Of a stretch of 49,349 nucleotides of DNA, positions 26,280 to 36,085 are shown in pieces. Origin of the DNA: RECO01 sp050485385 (GTDB lineage Bacteria; Pseudomonadota; Alphaproteobacteria; Geminicoccales; Geminicoccaceae); contig JBJHBG010000021.1 in NCBI GenBank assembly GCA_050485385.1, positions 1-49,349 on the forward strand, read 5' to 3'. The notes under the pieces were generated by a model, which saw nothing but the letters and a program-made list of their open reading frames with translations, was not told the DNA's origin and searched no databases. The position numbers and the translations under genes are program-made. Within the stretch, counting starts at the first letter, position 1; every line of letters starts with the position of its first letter.

Positions 26280-27275
26280 ATGGCGTTCACCAAGGCTGCG
26301 GACTTGCTGCACTTGGCGCTACTGGCGGTGAGCCACCGCTACGGCATCACGCTCGACGACGTGGCGGCACGCTTCGGCTGCTCGATCCGCACGGCGCGGC
26401 GGATGCTGCGCGCGCTGGAAGACGTGTTTCCCGACGTCGCCGCCGGCGTGGACGAGGACGGGCGCAAGCGGTGGCGGCTCGCGCGCGGCCCGCTCGACCA
26501 CCTGATGACCGTCTCCGCCGAGGAGATGGCCGATTTCGATCTCGCCATCCGCACGCTCGAACGCGAGGGGCAGACGGTCGAGGCGGCCCGGCTGATCGGG
26601 CTGCGCGACAAGATCAAGGCGCTGGTACCGCCGACCCAGGCCCGCCGCATTGCCGCCGACGAGGAGGCGCTCTTGGCAGCGCAGGGGTTCGTTGCGCGAC
26701 CGGGGCCGCGGCGGCGGGTGCGCGGCGAGGTGATGCGGGCCGTGGGCGAGGCGATCAAGGCCTGCCGCATCCTGGAGGTGCTCTACCGCTCGCGCCAGGA
26801 CGAAGCGCCGCGCAAGCGTCTCATCGCGCCGCACGGGGTGCTGACGGGCGTGCGCCGCTACGTCGTCGCGAAGGACCGCGGCGATCTCTTGGAGCCGATG
26901 AAGCTGTACCGTCTCGACGCCCTCGAAGCCGCTCTCGTCACCGACGAGAGCTTCGTGTTCGATCCCGGCTTCGACCTTCAGGCCTTCGCCAATCGCGCCT
27001 TCGGCGTGTTCCAGAACGAGGCCGAGTTCGGCGAGGTGGTCTGGCGGTTCAGGCCCGCCGCCGCAGCGCACGCGGCAGGCTTCGACTTCCATCCGGACCA
27101 AGTGGTCGAGACCGAGCCGGACGGCTCGCTCCTCGTCCGCTTCGTCGCCGCCGGCTACCTCGAGATGTGCTGGTACCTCTACGCCTGGGGCGATCAGGTC
27201 GAGGTGGTGGCCCCCGAGCGCCTGCGTCACTTGTGCGAAGGCTTCCGACGGGCCGACTTTCCGGCACTGCCTTGA
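26280..27275 (+). CDS. WYL domain transcriptional regulator
   Basis: A 331-residue regulator. An N-terminal winged helix-turn-helix is seen at about 10-60 (YGITLDDVAARFGCSIRTARRMLRAL-type segment), a linker, then a WYL domain at about 150-215 (ILEVLYRSRQDE, KRLIAPHGVLTGVRRYVVAK, MKLYRLDALEAA) and a C-terminal WCX-type extension ending EVVAPERLRHLCEGFRRAD. WYL proteins sense nucleic acid or nucleotide ligands and control DNA-damage, phage-defence or catabolic genes. Here the neighbours are small ORFs and the ftsH-LOG-MBL group, so its targets may lie among them (inference). RBS GGGAG at 7 nt. Confidence 0.88.
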   Translation: MAFTKAADLLHLALLAVSHRYGITLDDVAARFGCSIRTARRMLRALEDVFPDVAAGVDEDGRKRWRLARGPLDHLMTVSAEEMADFDLAIRTLEREGQTVEAARLIGLRDKIKALVPPTQARRIAADEEALLAAQGFVARPGPRRRVRGEVMRAVGEAIKACRILEVLYRSRQDEAPRKRLIAPHGVLTGVRRYVVAKDRGDLLEPMKLYRLDALEAALVTDESFVFDPGFDLQAFANRAFGVFQNEAEFGEVVWRFRPAAAAHAAGFDFHPDQVVETEPDGSLLVRFVAAGYLEMCWYLYAWGDQVEVVAPERLRHLCEGFRRADFPALP

Positions 27276-27299
27276 ACGCCCCAACCGGCTTCGGGACGT

Positions 27300-27308
27300 G
27301 CTAGGCTC
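27300..27308 (+). promoter_or_regulatory. Putative extended -10 (TGC-TAGGCT) before ftsH
   Basis: GCTAGGCTC with TG upstream (TGCTAGGCT) looks like an extended -10 element, ending 16 nt before the ftsH ATG; the transcript would have a very short leader that includes GGAGG. Confidence 0.35.
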
Positions 27309-27324
27309 CGCGTGGAGGCCCGTC

Positions 27325-29136
<1,812 letters not shown>

Positions 29137-29151
29137 ACCGACGAGGAACCG

Positions 29152-29967
29152 ATGACGACCAAGCCCGACCATCCCCACCCATTCCCTACGGCGGGCGAGG
29201 ACCTGGAGCGGCCGGCGCCAGGGCCGGATACGCCGCAGACGCGGAGCGCCGCCTACCGCTTGGCCTACGCCGACCCCGACTTCCTGCTGCGCGACGAGCT
29301 GCGGGGCGTGCGCTTCCAGCTCGAACTCGTGAAGCCGGACCTCACCCTCGACGAGCACGACGTCGCCTCGACCGTGGTCGTGTTCGGCAGCGCCCGCCAG
29401 GGCGAAGCGGTGCGCGGGGGCATCGACCTACCACGGGCGAAGGCCGAGGCGCGACGGCTGGGCCGGCTCATCTCCAGCTACGGCCAGGGCCGGCCCGGAC
29501 CGTCGGAGTTCGTCGTCGTTACCGGCGGCGGCGGTGGCATGATGGCGGCGGCGAACCAGGGGGCCGCCGACGTCGGCGCCAAGAGTATCGGCTTCAACAT
29601 CGTTTTGCCGCACGAGCAGCATCCCAACGCGCACATCACACCGGAGCTTTGCTTTCGCTTCCACTACTTTGCCGCGCGGAAGATGCATCTGTTGATGCGG
29701 GCGCGGGCCGTCGTCTGCTTTCCCGGCGGTTTCGGCACGCTCGACGAGCTGTTCGAGACGCTGACGCTGATTCAGACCGGCAAGATGGAGCCCATTCCGG
29801 TGGTCCTGTTCGACAGCGCCTTCTGGCGTCGGCTGGTCGACTTCGACCTGCTGATGGAGGCCGGACTGGTGAGTGCCGGCGACTGTCGTCACTGCACCTT
29901 CGTCGACAGCGCCGACGCCGCCTGGGCCGTCATCGCCGAGCATTACGGGCTCGACGACCATGGCTGA
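29152..29967 (+). CDS. LOG family protein (lysine decarboxylase-like fold, TIGR00730-type)
   Basis: A 271-residue LOG-family protein. The Rossmann-like core begins VASTVVVFGSARQGEA, continues FVVVTGGGGGMMAAANQGAADVG and ends with PGGFGTLDELFE, the motif that binds nucleotide monophosphate and cleaves the ribose bond in cytokinin-activating LOG enzymes. The first ~60 residues (Pro-rich start, then YRLAYADPDFLLRDELRGVRFQLELVKP) are an extension seen in longer bacterial LOGs. Likely a nucleotide 5'-monophosphate phosphoribohydrolase; a role in nucleotide turnover is inferred. Its 3' end overlaps the MBL gene by 8 nt. Confidence 0.9.
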   Translation: MTTKPDHPHPFPTAGEDLERPAPGPDTPQTRSAAYRLAYADPDFLLRDELRGVRFQLELVKPDLTLDEHDVASTVVVFGSARQGEAVRGGIDLPRAKAEARRLGRLISSYGQGRPGPSEFVVVTGGGGGMMAAANQGAADVGAKSIGFNIVLPHEQHPNAHITPELCFRFHYFAARKMHLLMRARAVVCFPGGFGTLDELFETLTLIQTGKMEPIPVVLFDSAFWRRLVDFDLLMEAGLVSAGDCRHCTFVDSADAAWAVIAEHYGLDDHG

Positions 29968-31549
29968 GAACGAGGCGCGGCTACGCTTTCACGGCGGTGC
30001 GGGCACGGTGACCGGCTCGTGCATGGAGATCGAGACCGAGCGGGCGCGCGTGCTCGTCGACTGCGGGCTGTTCCAGGGACCGCGCGCGGTTGCCGCCCTC
30101 AATCGCGAACCGTTCCGCTTCCCGCCCGAAGCGATCGACGCGGTGCTCGTCACCCACGCCCACGTCGACCATGTCGGGCTGTTGCCGAAGCTCACCAAGG
30201 AGGGGTTCGCCGGCGCGATCTACGCGACGCAAGCGAGCGTCGACCTGCTCGACTTCGTGCTCGCCGACAGCGCTGCCATCCAGGAGGCCGAGGCCGAGCG
30301 CTACGCCAACCGGCGGCGGCGGCGCGGGCAACGGGCGCTGCCGCCGATCTACACCGGCGCCGATGCCGAGGCGGCCTTGGCGCTGATGCGGCCGGTCGGC
30401 TTCGGCGAGTGGGTGGACGTGGCGCCTACGGTGCGGGCGCGTTGGTGGAACGCGGGCCACATCCTCGGTTCCGCCTCGATCGAGGTCGAGGTGGGTGGCA
30501 TGGCCCCGCTCCGACTCCTGTTCTCGGGCGACCTCGGGCCCGAGGAGAAGATGTTCCATCCGCCGCCGGAGGCGCCTTCGGGGTTCGACGTGGTGGTGTG
30601 CGAGAGCACCTATGGCGACCGGGACCGGGAGGACGTGACGCTGGCCGAGCGCCGCGAACGCTTGGCCGAAGAGGTGCGCGCCGCACAGGCCGCCGGGGGC
30701 AACATCCTGATCCCGGCCTTCGCCGTCGAGCGGACGCAGGAACTGTTGACCGACCTCCTGGCACTGATGCGCCGAGACGCCATCGCCGCTTGGCCCATCC
30801 ACCTCGATTCGCCCCTGGCCAGTCGCGCCACCGCCGTGTTCGCGTCGCACGCGGCCGATTTCGAGGACCTGCCCGACGCGCACGCGCTGTTCCGCCATCC
30901 CCAGCTTCGCGTCGTCGCGACCGTGGCGGAGAGCCAGGCGCTCAACCGCCTCCACGGCGGGACCATCGTCGTCGCGGCGTCCGGCATGTGCGATGCGGGG
31001 CGTATCCGTCACCACCTCAAGCACAACCTTTGGCGTCCCGAGGCGACCGTGCTGTTCGTCGGCTACCAAGCCCCCGGCACGCTCGGTGCCATCCTCCAGG
31101 GCGGCGCCGAGACGGTGCGCATCCACGGCACGGTGATCGCGGTGCGGGCGCGGTTGCGCAGCTTGCCGCACTACTCGGCGCACGCCGACCAGACCGAACT
31201 GGTGCACTGGGTGCAAGCCCGCCAGCCGATCGGCCAGGCAGTGCTGCTCAATCATGGGGAGGACGAGGCGCGGGCCGCCCTGGCGGCGAAGCTCGAGGCG
31301 GCAGGCGTGACCTCGGTGCGTGTTCCGGACCTGGACGCCACCTTCGATCTGATCGCCGGCCAACCGGTGCGGCCCGAGCCGGCAGCGCCGCGGCTCGCCG
31401 CTACGGTGCGGCGCTGGGATGCGGCCAACGCCCAGGCGCGCTTCCTCGTCCGCCTGGAAGCGCAGCTCGACCGCATGCCCGACGACGCCTCGAAGCGGGC
31501 ACTGCTCGCCCGTCTCGACGCCTGCCTGGAAGGCGAGACGGCGGGTTAG
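29960..31549 (+). CDS. MBL-fold beta-CASP RNA-processing exonuclease family protein
   Basis: A 529-residue metallo-beta-lactamase-fold nuclease. The metal motif HAHVDH is at 66-71, preceded by DCGLFQG; a third His lies in WNAGHILGSASIEV and an Asp in LFSGDLG. The beta-CASP region (IPAFAVERTQELL, HLDSPLASRAT, VAASGMCDAGRIRHHLKHNL) and the RMMBL end (SLPHYSAHADQTELVHW) are complete. It resembles CPSF/Ysh1-like bacterial RNases. The C-terminal ~80 residues after the RMMBL are extra. It is translated from an ATG inside the LOG gene (8-nt overlap), so the three genes ftsH-LOG-MBL look like one operon tied to stress or RNA turnover. Confidence 0.9.
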   Translation: MAENEARLRFHGGAGTVTGSCMEIETERARVLVDCGLFQGPRAVAALNREPFRFPPEAIDAVLVTHAHVDHVGLLPKLTKEGFAGAIYATQASVDLLDFVLADSAAIQEAEAERYANRRRRRGQRALPPIYTGADAEAALALMRPVGFGEWVDVAPTVRARWWNAGHILGSASIEVEVGGMAPLRLLFSGDLGPEEKMFHPPPEAPSGFDVVVCESTYGDRDREDVTLAERRERLAEEVRAAQAAGGNILIPAFAVERTQELLTDLLALMRRDAIAAWPIHLDSPLASRATAVFASHAADFEDLPDAHALFRHPQLRVVATVAESQALNRLHGGTIVVAASGMCDAGRIRHHLKHNLWRPEATVLFVGYQAPGTLGAILQGGAETVRIHGTVIAVRARLRSLPHYSAHADQTELVHWVQARQPIGQAVLLNHGEDEARAALAAKLEAAGVTSVRVPDLDATFDLIAGQPVRPEPAAPRLAATVRRWDAANAQARFLVRLEAQLDRMPDDASKRALLARLDACLEGETAG

Positions 31550-31559
31550 GGAAAAGCGC

Positions 31560-31575
31560 CGGGCCGAGTGGCCCG
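31560..31575. terminator. Short hairpin between convergent MBL and MaoC genes
   Basis: CGGGCC and GGCCCG form a 6-bp stem with a GAGT loop in the 48-nt gap between the two stop codons. No T-run. Confidence 0.4.
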
Positions 31576-31597
31576 AAGCACGCTTCCGGCACGTTGC

Positions 31598-32035
31598 TCA
31601 AAAGGCGGCGACGGCCGGCTCGATGGCGGTGGGCAGGAGGAGCCTGGCTTCGCCGTCGAGCACCACCGTCGTGCCGACGCGGCAGGTCGTGGCCAGGGTC
31701 ACGCGGCGGCGCGCCGCGTCGAGTTCCTCGACGACCGCTTCGGCCACCACCTGGTCGTCCGGGCGGACCGGCGCGCGGAAGCGGAGCGTCTGGGAGAGAT
31801 AGACGCAGCCGGGTCCGGGCAGGCGCGTGCCGAGCAGGGCCGAGAGCACGCCAGCCGTCAACATGCCGTGCGCGATGCGCCCGCCGAAGGGGGTGGCGAT
31901 GGCGTAGGCCTCGTCGAGGTGGATCGGGTTGCAGTCGCCGGAGGCACCGGCGAAGGCGACGATGTCGGCCTCGGTGAGCACCTTGGCAAGCGTGGCCTTC
32001 TGGCCGATCCGGAGTGGCTGCGGGAGGGGAACCAT
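31598..32035 (-). CDS. MaoC-like (R)-specific enoyl-CoA hydratase
   Basis: A 145-residue hot-dog-fold protein. The hydratase 2 motif is SGDCNPIHLDEAYA with catalytic Asp34 and His39, followed by FGGRIAHGMLTAG. This matches PhaJ-type hydratases, which form (R)-3-hydroxyacyl-CoA for polyhydroxyalkanoate synthesis, but no pha genes are adjacent. It is the last gene of the minus-strand run after argE, separated by 82 nt with a long stem. Confidence 0.9.
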   Translation of the reverse strand: MVPLPQPLRIGQKATLAKVLTEADIVAFAGASGDCNPIHLDEAYAIATPFGGRIAHGMLTAGVLSALLGTRLPGPGCVYLSQTLRFRAPVRPDDQVVAEAVVEELDAARRRVTLATTCRVGTTVVLDGEARLLLPTAIEPAVAAF

Positions 32036-32054
32036 GGCGGTGCTCCGAACGTGA

Positions 32055-32096
32055 GGAGCCGGCCCCGTGGAGGCGCCGTGGGCGTCGACCGGCTCC
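32055..32096 (-). terminator. Stem-loop between argE and maoC genes
   Basis: GGAGCCGG and CCGGCTCC pair (8 bp) around a 26-nt GC-rich loop that includes the palindrome GGCGCC. It lies 22 nt after the argE stop and 20 nt before the MaoC start, and could end or attenuate argE transcription. No T-run. Confidence 0.45.
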
Positions 32097-32117
32097 CGAA
32101 GTCCTACCCCAGCCGCA

Positions 32118-33287
32118 CTAAGGTCCGGTTAACGCCCGTGCCTGCCGCTCCCCGAGCCGTTCGAGCAACGCCAGACAGCGCTCCAGGTCGGCCGCGTCGA
32201 CGAACTCGTCCGGTTTGTGGGCTTGGTCGATCGAGCCGGGGCCGAGGACGACCGTGGGCAGACCCGCCGCTTGGAAGCAGCCGGCGTCGGTGCCGAAGGG
32301 CACGACCGCGAGTGCGTTGGCGCCCGTCAGTTCCTTGGCGAGGGCGATTGCCGGAGAGGCGGCGTCGACGGCGAGACCCGGATAGGTGGCGGCGATGCGG
32401 GTTCGGATGGCGGCAGCCGGGTCGCGGGCTCGCATCTTCCGCTCCAACTCGGCGCGGACGCCGTCGAGTTGGGCGAGATGCGGGTCTGGATCGTCCCCCG
32501 GATGCAGGCGCAGTTCCCAGTCGAAGGTGGCCTCGCCGGCGACGACGTTGCGGGCGGTGCCGGCGACCAGTGTGCCGACGTTGAGGGTGCTGAAGGGCGG
32601 ATCGAAGGGCGAGCCGGCGACCGGTGCGGCCTCCAGCCGGTCGGCGAGTGCTTCGATGGCGGCAACGAATCGGGCTGCGTAGGCAAGTGCGCTGACGCCT
32701 TTTCTCGGGTCGGAGGAATGGCACGCCGCACCGGTCACGGTGGTGGTCAACTCCACCCCGCCCTTGTGTCCCGCCACCAGCATCATATCGGTCGGCTCGC
32801 CGATCACGACCGCCTCGATGGCGAAGGGCAGCCCCGCCATGAAGGCACCGAGGGCAGGGGCGCCGAGCGAGCCGGGTTCCTCGTCGTGGGTGAAGGCGAG
32901 GTGGATCGGGCGGACGAGGGGCAGCGCCTGCCATCGCGGGACCATGGCGAGGCAGCAGGCAAGAAAGCCCTTCATGTCGGCGGTGCCACGGCCATAGAGC
33001 CGCGAGTCCTGCCGCGTGACCTGGAAGGGCGGCAGGGTCCAGGGCTGGCCCTCGGCGGGGACGACGTCGGTATGGCCCGAAAGGGCGACGCCGCCGTCCG
33101 TGGCCGGGCCGACGGTGGCAAAGAGGTTGGCCTGTTCGCCGGAGCCGTCGGGCAGGAGGCGGGCCTCGATGCCGTGTCGCTCGAGATAGGCGGCAACGAA
33201 TCCCAGGATGTCCAGATTGCTGCGGCCGGAAACGCTCTCGAAGGCGACCAGCCGGTCCAACAGCTCGATGGTGTGCTCGAGGGTCAT
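32118..33287 (-). CDS. argE: Acetylornithine deacetylase (M20 family)
   Basis: A 389-residue M20 metallopeptidase of the ArgE type. Metal ligands: His72 and Asp74 in SGHTDVVPA, Asp104 in GTADMKGF, and the acid pair DEEPGSLG at 135-142; VPFGTDAGCFQAAGLPTVVLGPGSIDQAHKPDEFV near the C-terminus is strongly ArgE-like in this class. It removes the acetyl group from N-acetylornithine in arginine synthesis; a related acyl-amino-acid deacylase is the alternative. The ATG at 33287 overlaps the stop of a small upstream ORF (ATGA). Confidence 0.88.
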   Translation of the reverse strand: MTLEHTIELLDRLVAFESVSGRSNLDILGFVAAYLERHGIEARLLPDGSGEQANLFATVGPATDGGVALSGHTDVVPAEGQPWTLPPFQVTRQDSRLYGRGTADMKGFLACCLAMVPRWQALPLVRPIHLAFTHDEEPGSLGAPALGAFMAGLPFAIEAVVIGEPTDMMLVAGHKGGVELTTTVTGAACHSSDPRKGVSALAYAARFVAAIEALADRLEAAPVAGSPFDPPFSTLNVGTLVAGTARNVVAGEATFDWELRLHPGDDPDPHLAQLDGVRAELERKMRARDPAAAIRTRIAATYPGLAVDAASPAIALAKELTGANALAVVPFGTDAGCFQAAGLPTVVLGPGSIDQAHKPDEFVDAADLERCLALLERLGERQARALTGP

Positions 33288-33520
33288 GGCTCGACCGCCA
33301 TGGGCCGCCGCACCCTGGCCGGGTAGTCCCCACCGCGGCCGTCGGCACCGACGACGGCTCGACGGCAGACCGCGGCGACCACGTCGCACTCGGGCAAGCC
33401 CGGCTCGGCCCGCTCGCGGATCACCGCGTGTATCGCCTCCTCCGCCATGGCCGGCCGGCTGTGCGCCAGACGGTCGGCGGATTTGGCGCGGGTGAGGGGC
33501 GGGGCGACGTCGTCGGGCAA
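33284..33520 (-). CDS. Hypothetical small protein coupled to argE (78 aa)
   Basis: A 78-residue frame from TTG 33520 whose TGA overlaps the argE ATG by four bases. The sequence (LTRAKSADRLAHSRPAMAEEAIHAVIRERAEPGLPEC-type, then VVAAVCRRAVVGADGRGG) shows helix-forming segments but no family I recognise. No Shine-Dalgarno precedes the TTG; an internal ATG (MAEEAIHAV) could be the start of a shorter product. The ATGA overlap is the main argument for a real gene. The remaining gap to 33613 holds the divergent promoter region, with nothing else identified. Confidence 0.4.
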   Translation of the reverse strand: MPDDVAPPLTRAKSADRLAHSRPAMAEEAIHAVIRERAEPGLPECDVVAAVCRRAVVGADGRGGDYPARVRRPMAVEP

Positions 33521-33612
33521 GGCTCAGGTTCCGCAGGGCTGCACTTGGCCCTGAGGAAGCGGGCTTTCGGTCGGGGCGCAAGGGGTTAAGGTCCGGCCGA
33601 GCGGGAGGGACG

Positions 33613-34569
33613 ATGGACGGGCACGGACTGAAGGCGGGCTTGCGGGTGCCGGTGATGGGCGCCCCGATGTTCCTCGTCTCGTCGCCGGAACTGGTGATCG
33701 CGCAGTGTACGGCCGGCGTCGTCGGGGCCTTCCCGGCCCTGAACGCGAGGCCCGTGGCGGAACTCGACCGTTGGCTGGAGCGCATCGTCCACGAACTCGA
33801 CGCCTGGGCGGGCCCGTGGCCGGCCGCCCCCTTCGCCGTCAACCTGATCGTCCACCGCAGCAACCCGCGGCTGGATGCCGACCTCGCGGCCTGCGTCCGC
33901 TGGCGGGTGCCCATCGTCGTCACCTCGCTCGGCGCGCGGTCCGAGGTGAACGACGCGGTGCACGGTTATGGCGGTCTCGTGCTGCACGACGTGATCGACG
34001 ACCGGTTCGCCCGCAAGGCCATCGAGAAGGGGGCCGACGGGCTGATCGCCGTCGCCGCCGGAGCCGGCGGCCATGCGGGCACGTTGTCGCCCTTCGCCCT
34101 GGTGCAGGAAATCCGCGCCTGGTTCGACGGCCCCCTGCTGCTGGCCGGCGCCATCGCCACGGGCCGGGCCGTGCTGGCGGCGGAGGCGATGGGGGCCGAC
34201 CTCGCCTATGTCGGCTCGCCCTTCATCGCCACCATCGAGGCCGCCGCGAGCGACGCCTACAAGCGCATGGTGGTCGAAGGTACGGCCATGGATCTCGTCT
34301 ATACGCCCGCCTTCAGTGGTATCGCCGCCAACTATCTGCTGGCGTCGGTCCGCGCCGCCGGGTTCGACGTGGACCGCCTACCGAGCGGGCGGACGCTGGA
34401 CCTCGAAGGCGAGGGCGGCGACGCGAAGGCATGGCGCGACGTGTGGAGTGCGGGGCAGGGGATCGGCGCCGTGCGCGACGTGGTGGCGACCCACACCCTG
34501 GTCGAGCGGCTCGTGGGCGAGTATCGAGCGGCCAGGACGAAGCTGGGGCTGGGAGTGCTTGGGGCATGA
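33613..34569 (+). CDS. Nitronate monooxygenase / 2-nitropropane dioxygenase family protein
   Basis: A 318-residue FMN-dependent TIM-barrel protein of the NMO family. The start VPVMGAPMFLVSSPELV is typical, as are PFAVNLIVH, KAIEKGADGLIAVAAGAGGHAGTLSP with His154 at the catalytic position, LLLAGAIATGRAVLAAEAMGADLAYVGSPF. Class II NMOs oxidise alkyl nitronates such as propionate-3-nitronate. It is the first gene of a four-gene run in which each start overlaps the preceding stop. Confidence 0.88.
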   Translation: MDGHGLKAGLRVPVMGAPMFLVSSPELVIAQCTAGVVGAFPALNARPVAELDRWLERIVHELDAWAGPWPAAPFAVNLIVHRSNPRLDADLAACVRWRVPIVVTSLGARSEVNDAVHGYGGLVLHDVIDDRFARKAIEKGADGLIAVAAGAGGHAGTLSPFALVQEIRAWFDGPLLLAGAIATGRAVLAAEAMGADLAYVGSPFIATIEAAASDAYKRMVVEGTAMDLVYTPAFSGIAANYLLASVRAAGFDVDRLPSGRTLDLEGEGGDAKAWRDVWSAGQGIGAVRDVVATHTLVERLVGEYRAARTKLGLGVLGA

Positions 34570-35480
34570 GCGAGGGCGCGACGCGGATCGGTATCGACTG
34601 GGGCACCACCCACGTGCGGGCTTGGCTGCTCGCCGACGACGGCAGCGTCATCGAGACCCGGCGCGACGACCGCGGCATGGGCCGGCTGGCGGGCCAGCCC
34701 GAGGCGTTCGCCCGTGCCTATGACGAGCTGGTCGTCGGCTGGCCGGACCTGCCGGCGCTCGCCTGCGGCATGGTGGGGGCGCGGCAGGGCTGGCGGGAAG
34801 CCGCCTACGTGCCCGTGCCGACCGCCCTCGACGACCTCGCCCGCCATGCGGTGAGGGCGACGAGTGCCGCCGGACGCCGTCTCTCGATCCTGCCCGGCCT
34901 CGCCCAGGCGGAGCCCGCCGACGTCATGCGCGGCGAGGAAACCAAGCTCGCCGGCCTGGCGCTGGAGGCACCGGAGATCGCCCGGTCCGGCGTTGCCGTC
35001 CTGCCGGGCACGCATGCCAAGCACGCCGCGCTCGAAGACGGGCGGGTGCGCGGCTTTCGCAGCGTCTTCACGGGCGAGTTGTTCGACGTCCTGGGGCGGC
35101 ACTCGATCCTGCGCTTGAGCCTGGAGGGGGCGGAGGGCGTGGACGAGAGCGCCTTCGCGGCGGCCGTGGTCGAGGGCGCTGCGATGCGGGCCGGCGAGTT
35201 GATCTCGGCGCTCTTCAACCTGCGTGCCCGCTCGCTGCTCGGCGAGCCCGGCGCCGAGGTGCTGCGCGGGCGGCTGTCGGGCCTCCTGATCGGCGCGGAG
35301 CTGGGCCTCGTCGATCCAGCGGGGCCGGTGGCACTCGTCGGCAGCGGTGCCTTGACCGCGCCCTATCTCCAGGCCTTCGACGCACTCGGGCGTCCGGCGC
35401 CGCGGCTTTTCGACGGCGAGGCGCTGGTGCCGCGAGCGCTCGCACATCTGGCCGCGCGGCTGGAGGAGAGGGGACGATGA
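34566..35480 (+). CDS. dgoK: 2-keto-3-deoxygalactonokinase
   Basis: A 304-residue DgoK. IGIDWGTTHVRAWLL is the ATP-phosphate motif; RGMG, ALACGMVGARQGWREAAYVP, VLPGTHAKHAALEDGRVRGFRSVFTGELFDVL and LIGAEL are diagnostic. It phosphorylates 2-keto-3-deoxy-galactonate in the De Ley-Doudoroff (D-galactose/D-galactonate) route. ATG overlaps the NMO stop (ATGA), and its own stop overlaps the aldolase start, placing kinase and aldolase in a coupled pair. The dehydratase dgoD is not in the window. Confidence 0.92.
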   Translation: MSEGATRIGIDWGTTHVRAWLLADDGSVIETRRDDRGMGRLAGQPEAFARAYDELVVGWPDLPALACGMVGARQGWREAAYVPVPTALDDLARHAVRATSAAGRRLSILPGLAQAEPADVMRGEETKLAGLALEAPEIARSGVAVLPGTHAKHAALEDGRVRGFRSVFTGELFDVLGRHSILRLSLEGAEGVDESAFAAAVVEGAAMRAGELISALFNLRARSLLGEPGAEVLRGRLSGLLIGAELGLVDPAGPVALVGSGALTAPYLQAFDALGRPAPRLFDGEALVPRALAHLAARLEERGR

Positions 35481-36085
35481 CGCGGCTGCCCGAACGCCCG
35501 TTGATTGCCATTCTGCGCGGCGTGGAACCGGACGAGGTGCTGGCCGTCGGCGAGGCGCTGGTCGATGCGGGCATCGGCTGCATCGAGGTGCCGACCAACT
35601 CGCCCGATCCCTTCACCTCGATCCGGCGTTTGCAGGAGGCGTTCGGCCACCACGCGCTGATCGGTGCCGGCACCGTCGTCACGCCCCAGCAGGTGGAGAC
35701 CCTGGCGGCGACCGGAGCGGGGCTGTGCGTCTCGCCCGACACCTGCCCCGAGGTGATCGCCGCCGCCAAGCTGCGGGGCCTCGTCGCGGTGCCGGGGGCG
35801 ATGACGCCGAGCGAGGCGTTCGCCGCTTGGCGCGTCGGGGCCGACGGCATCAAACTGTTCCCGATGGAGGTCCTGGGCATCGCCGGTCTCAAGGCGTTCA
35901 AGGCCGTGCTGCCGCCGGGCTGGCCGGTCGTCGCCGTCGGCGGCGTGACGGCCGACAATCTAGGCGAGTGGCTGACGGCGGGCGCCAGCGGCGCCGGCTT
36001 CGGGAGCTGGCTCTTCCGGCCGGGGACACCGCCGGCGGAGGTGGCGGCGCGCGCCCGGGCCATCGTCCAAGCGGCAGCGGCGTGA
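35477..36085 (+). CDS. dgoA: 2-dehydro-3-deoxy-6-phosphogalactonate aldolase
   Basis: A 202-residue class I KDPGal aldolase. Catalytic Glu37 in GCIEVPTNSP and Schiff-base Lys126 in GADGIKLFP are at the same positions as in E. coli DgoA. It splits 2-keto-3-deoxy-6-phosphogalactonate into pyruvate and glyceraldehyde 3-phosphate. Starts in an ATGA overlap with dgoK and ends in a GTGA overlap with tlyA. Confidence 0.93.
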   Translation: MTRLPERPLIAILRGVEPDEVLAVGEALVDAGIGCIEVPTNSPDPFTSIRRLQEAFGHHALIGAGTVVTPQQVETLAATGAGLCVSPDTCPEVIAAAKLRGLVAVPGAMTPSEAFAAWRVGADGIKLFPMEVLGIAGLKAFKAVLPPGWPVVAVGGVTADNLGEWLTAGASGAGFGSWLFRPGTPPAEVAARARAIVQAAAA

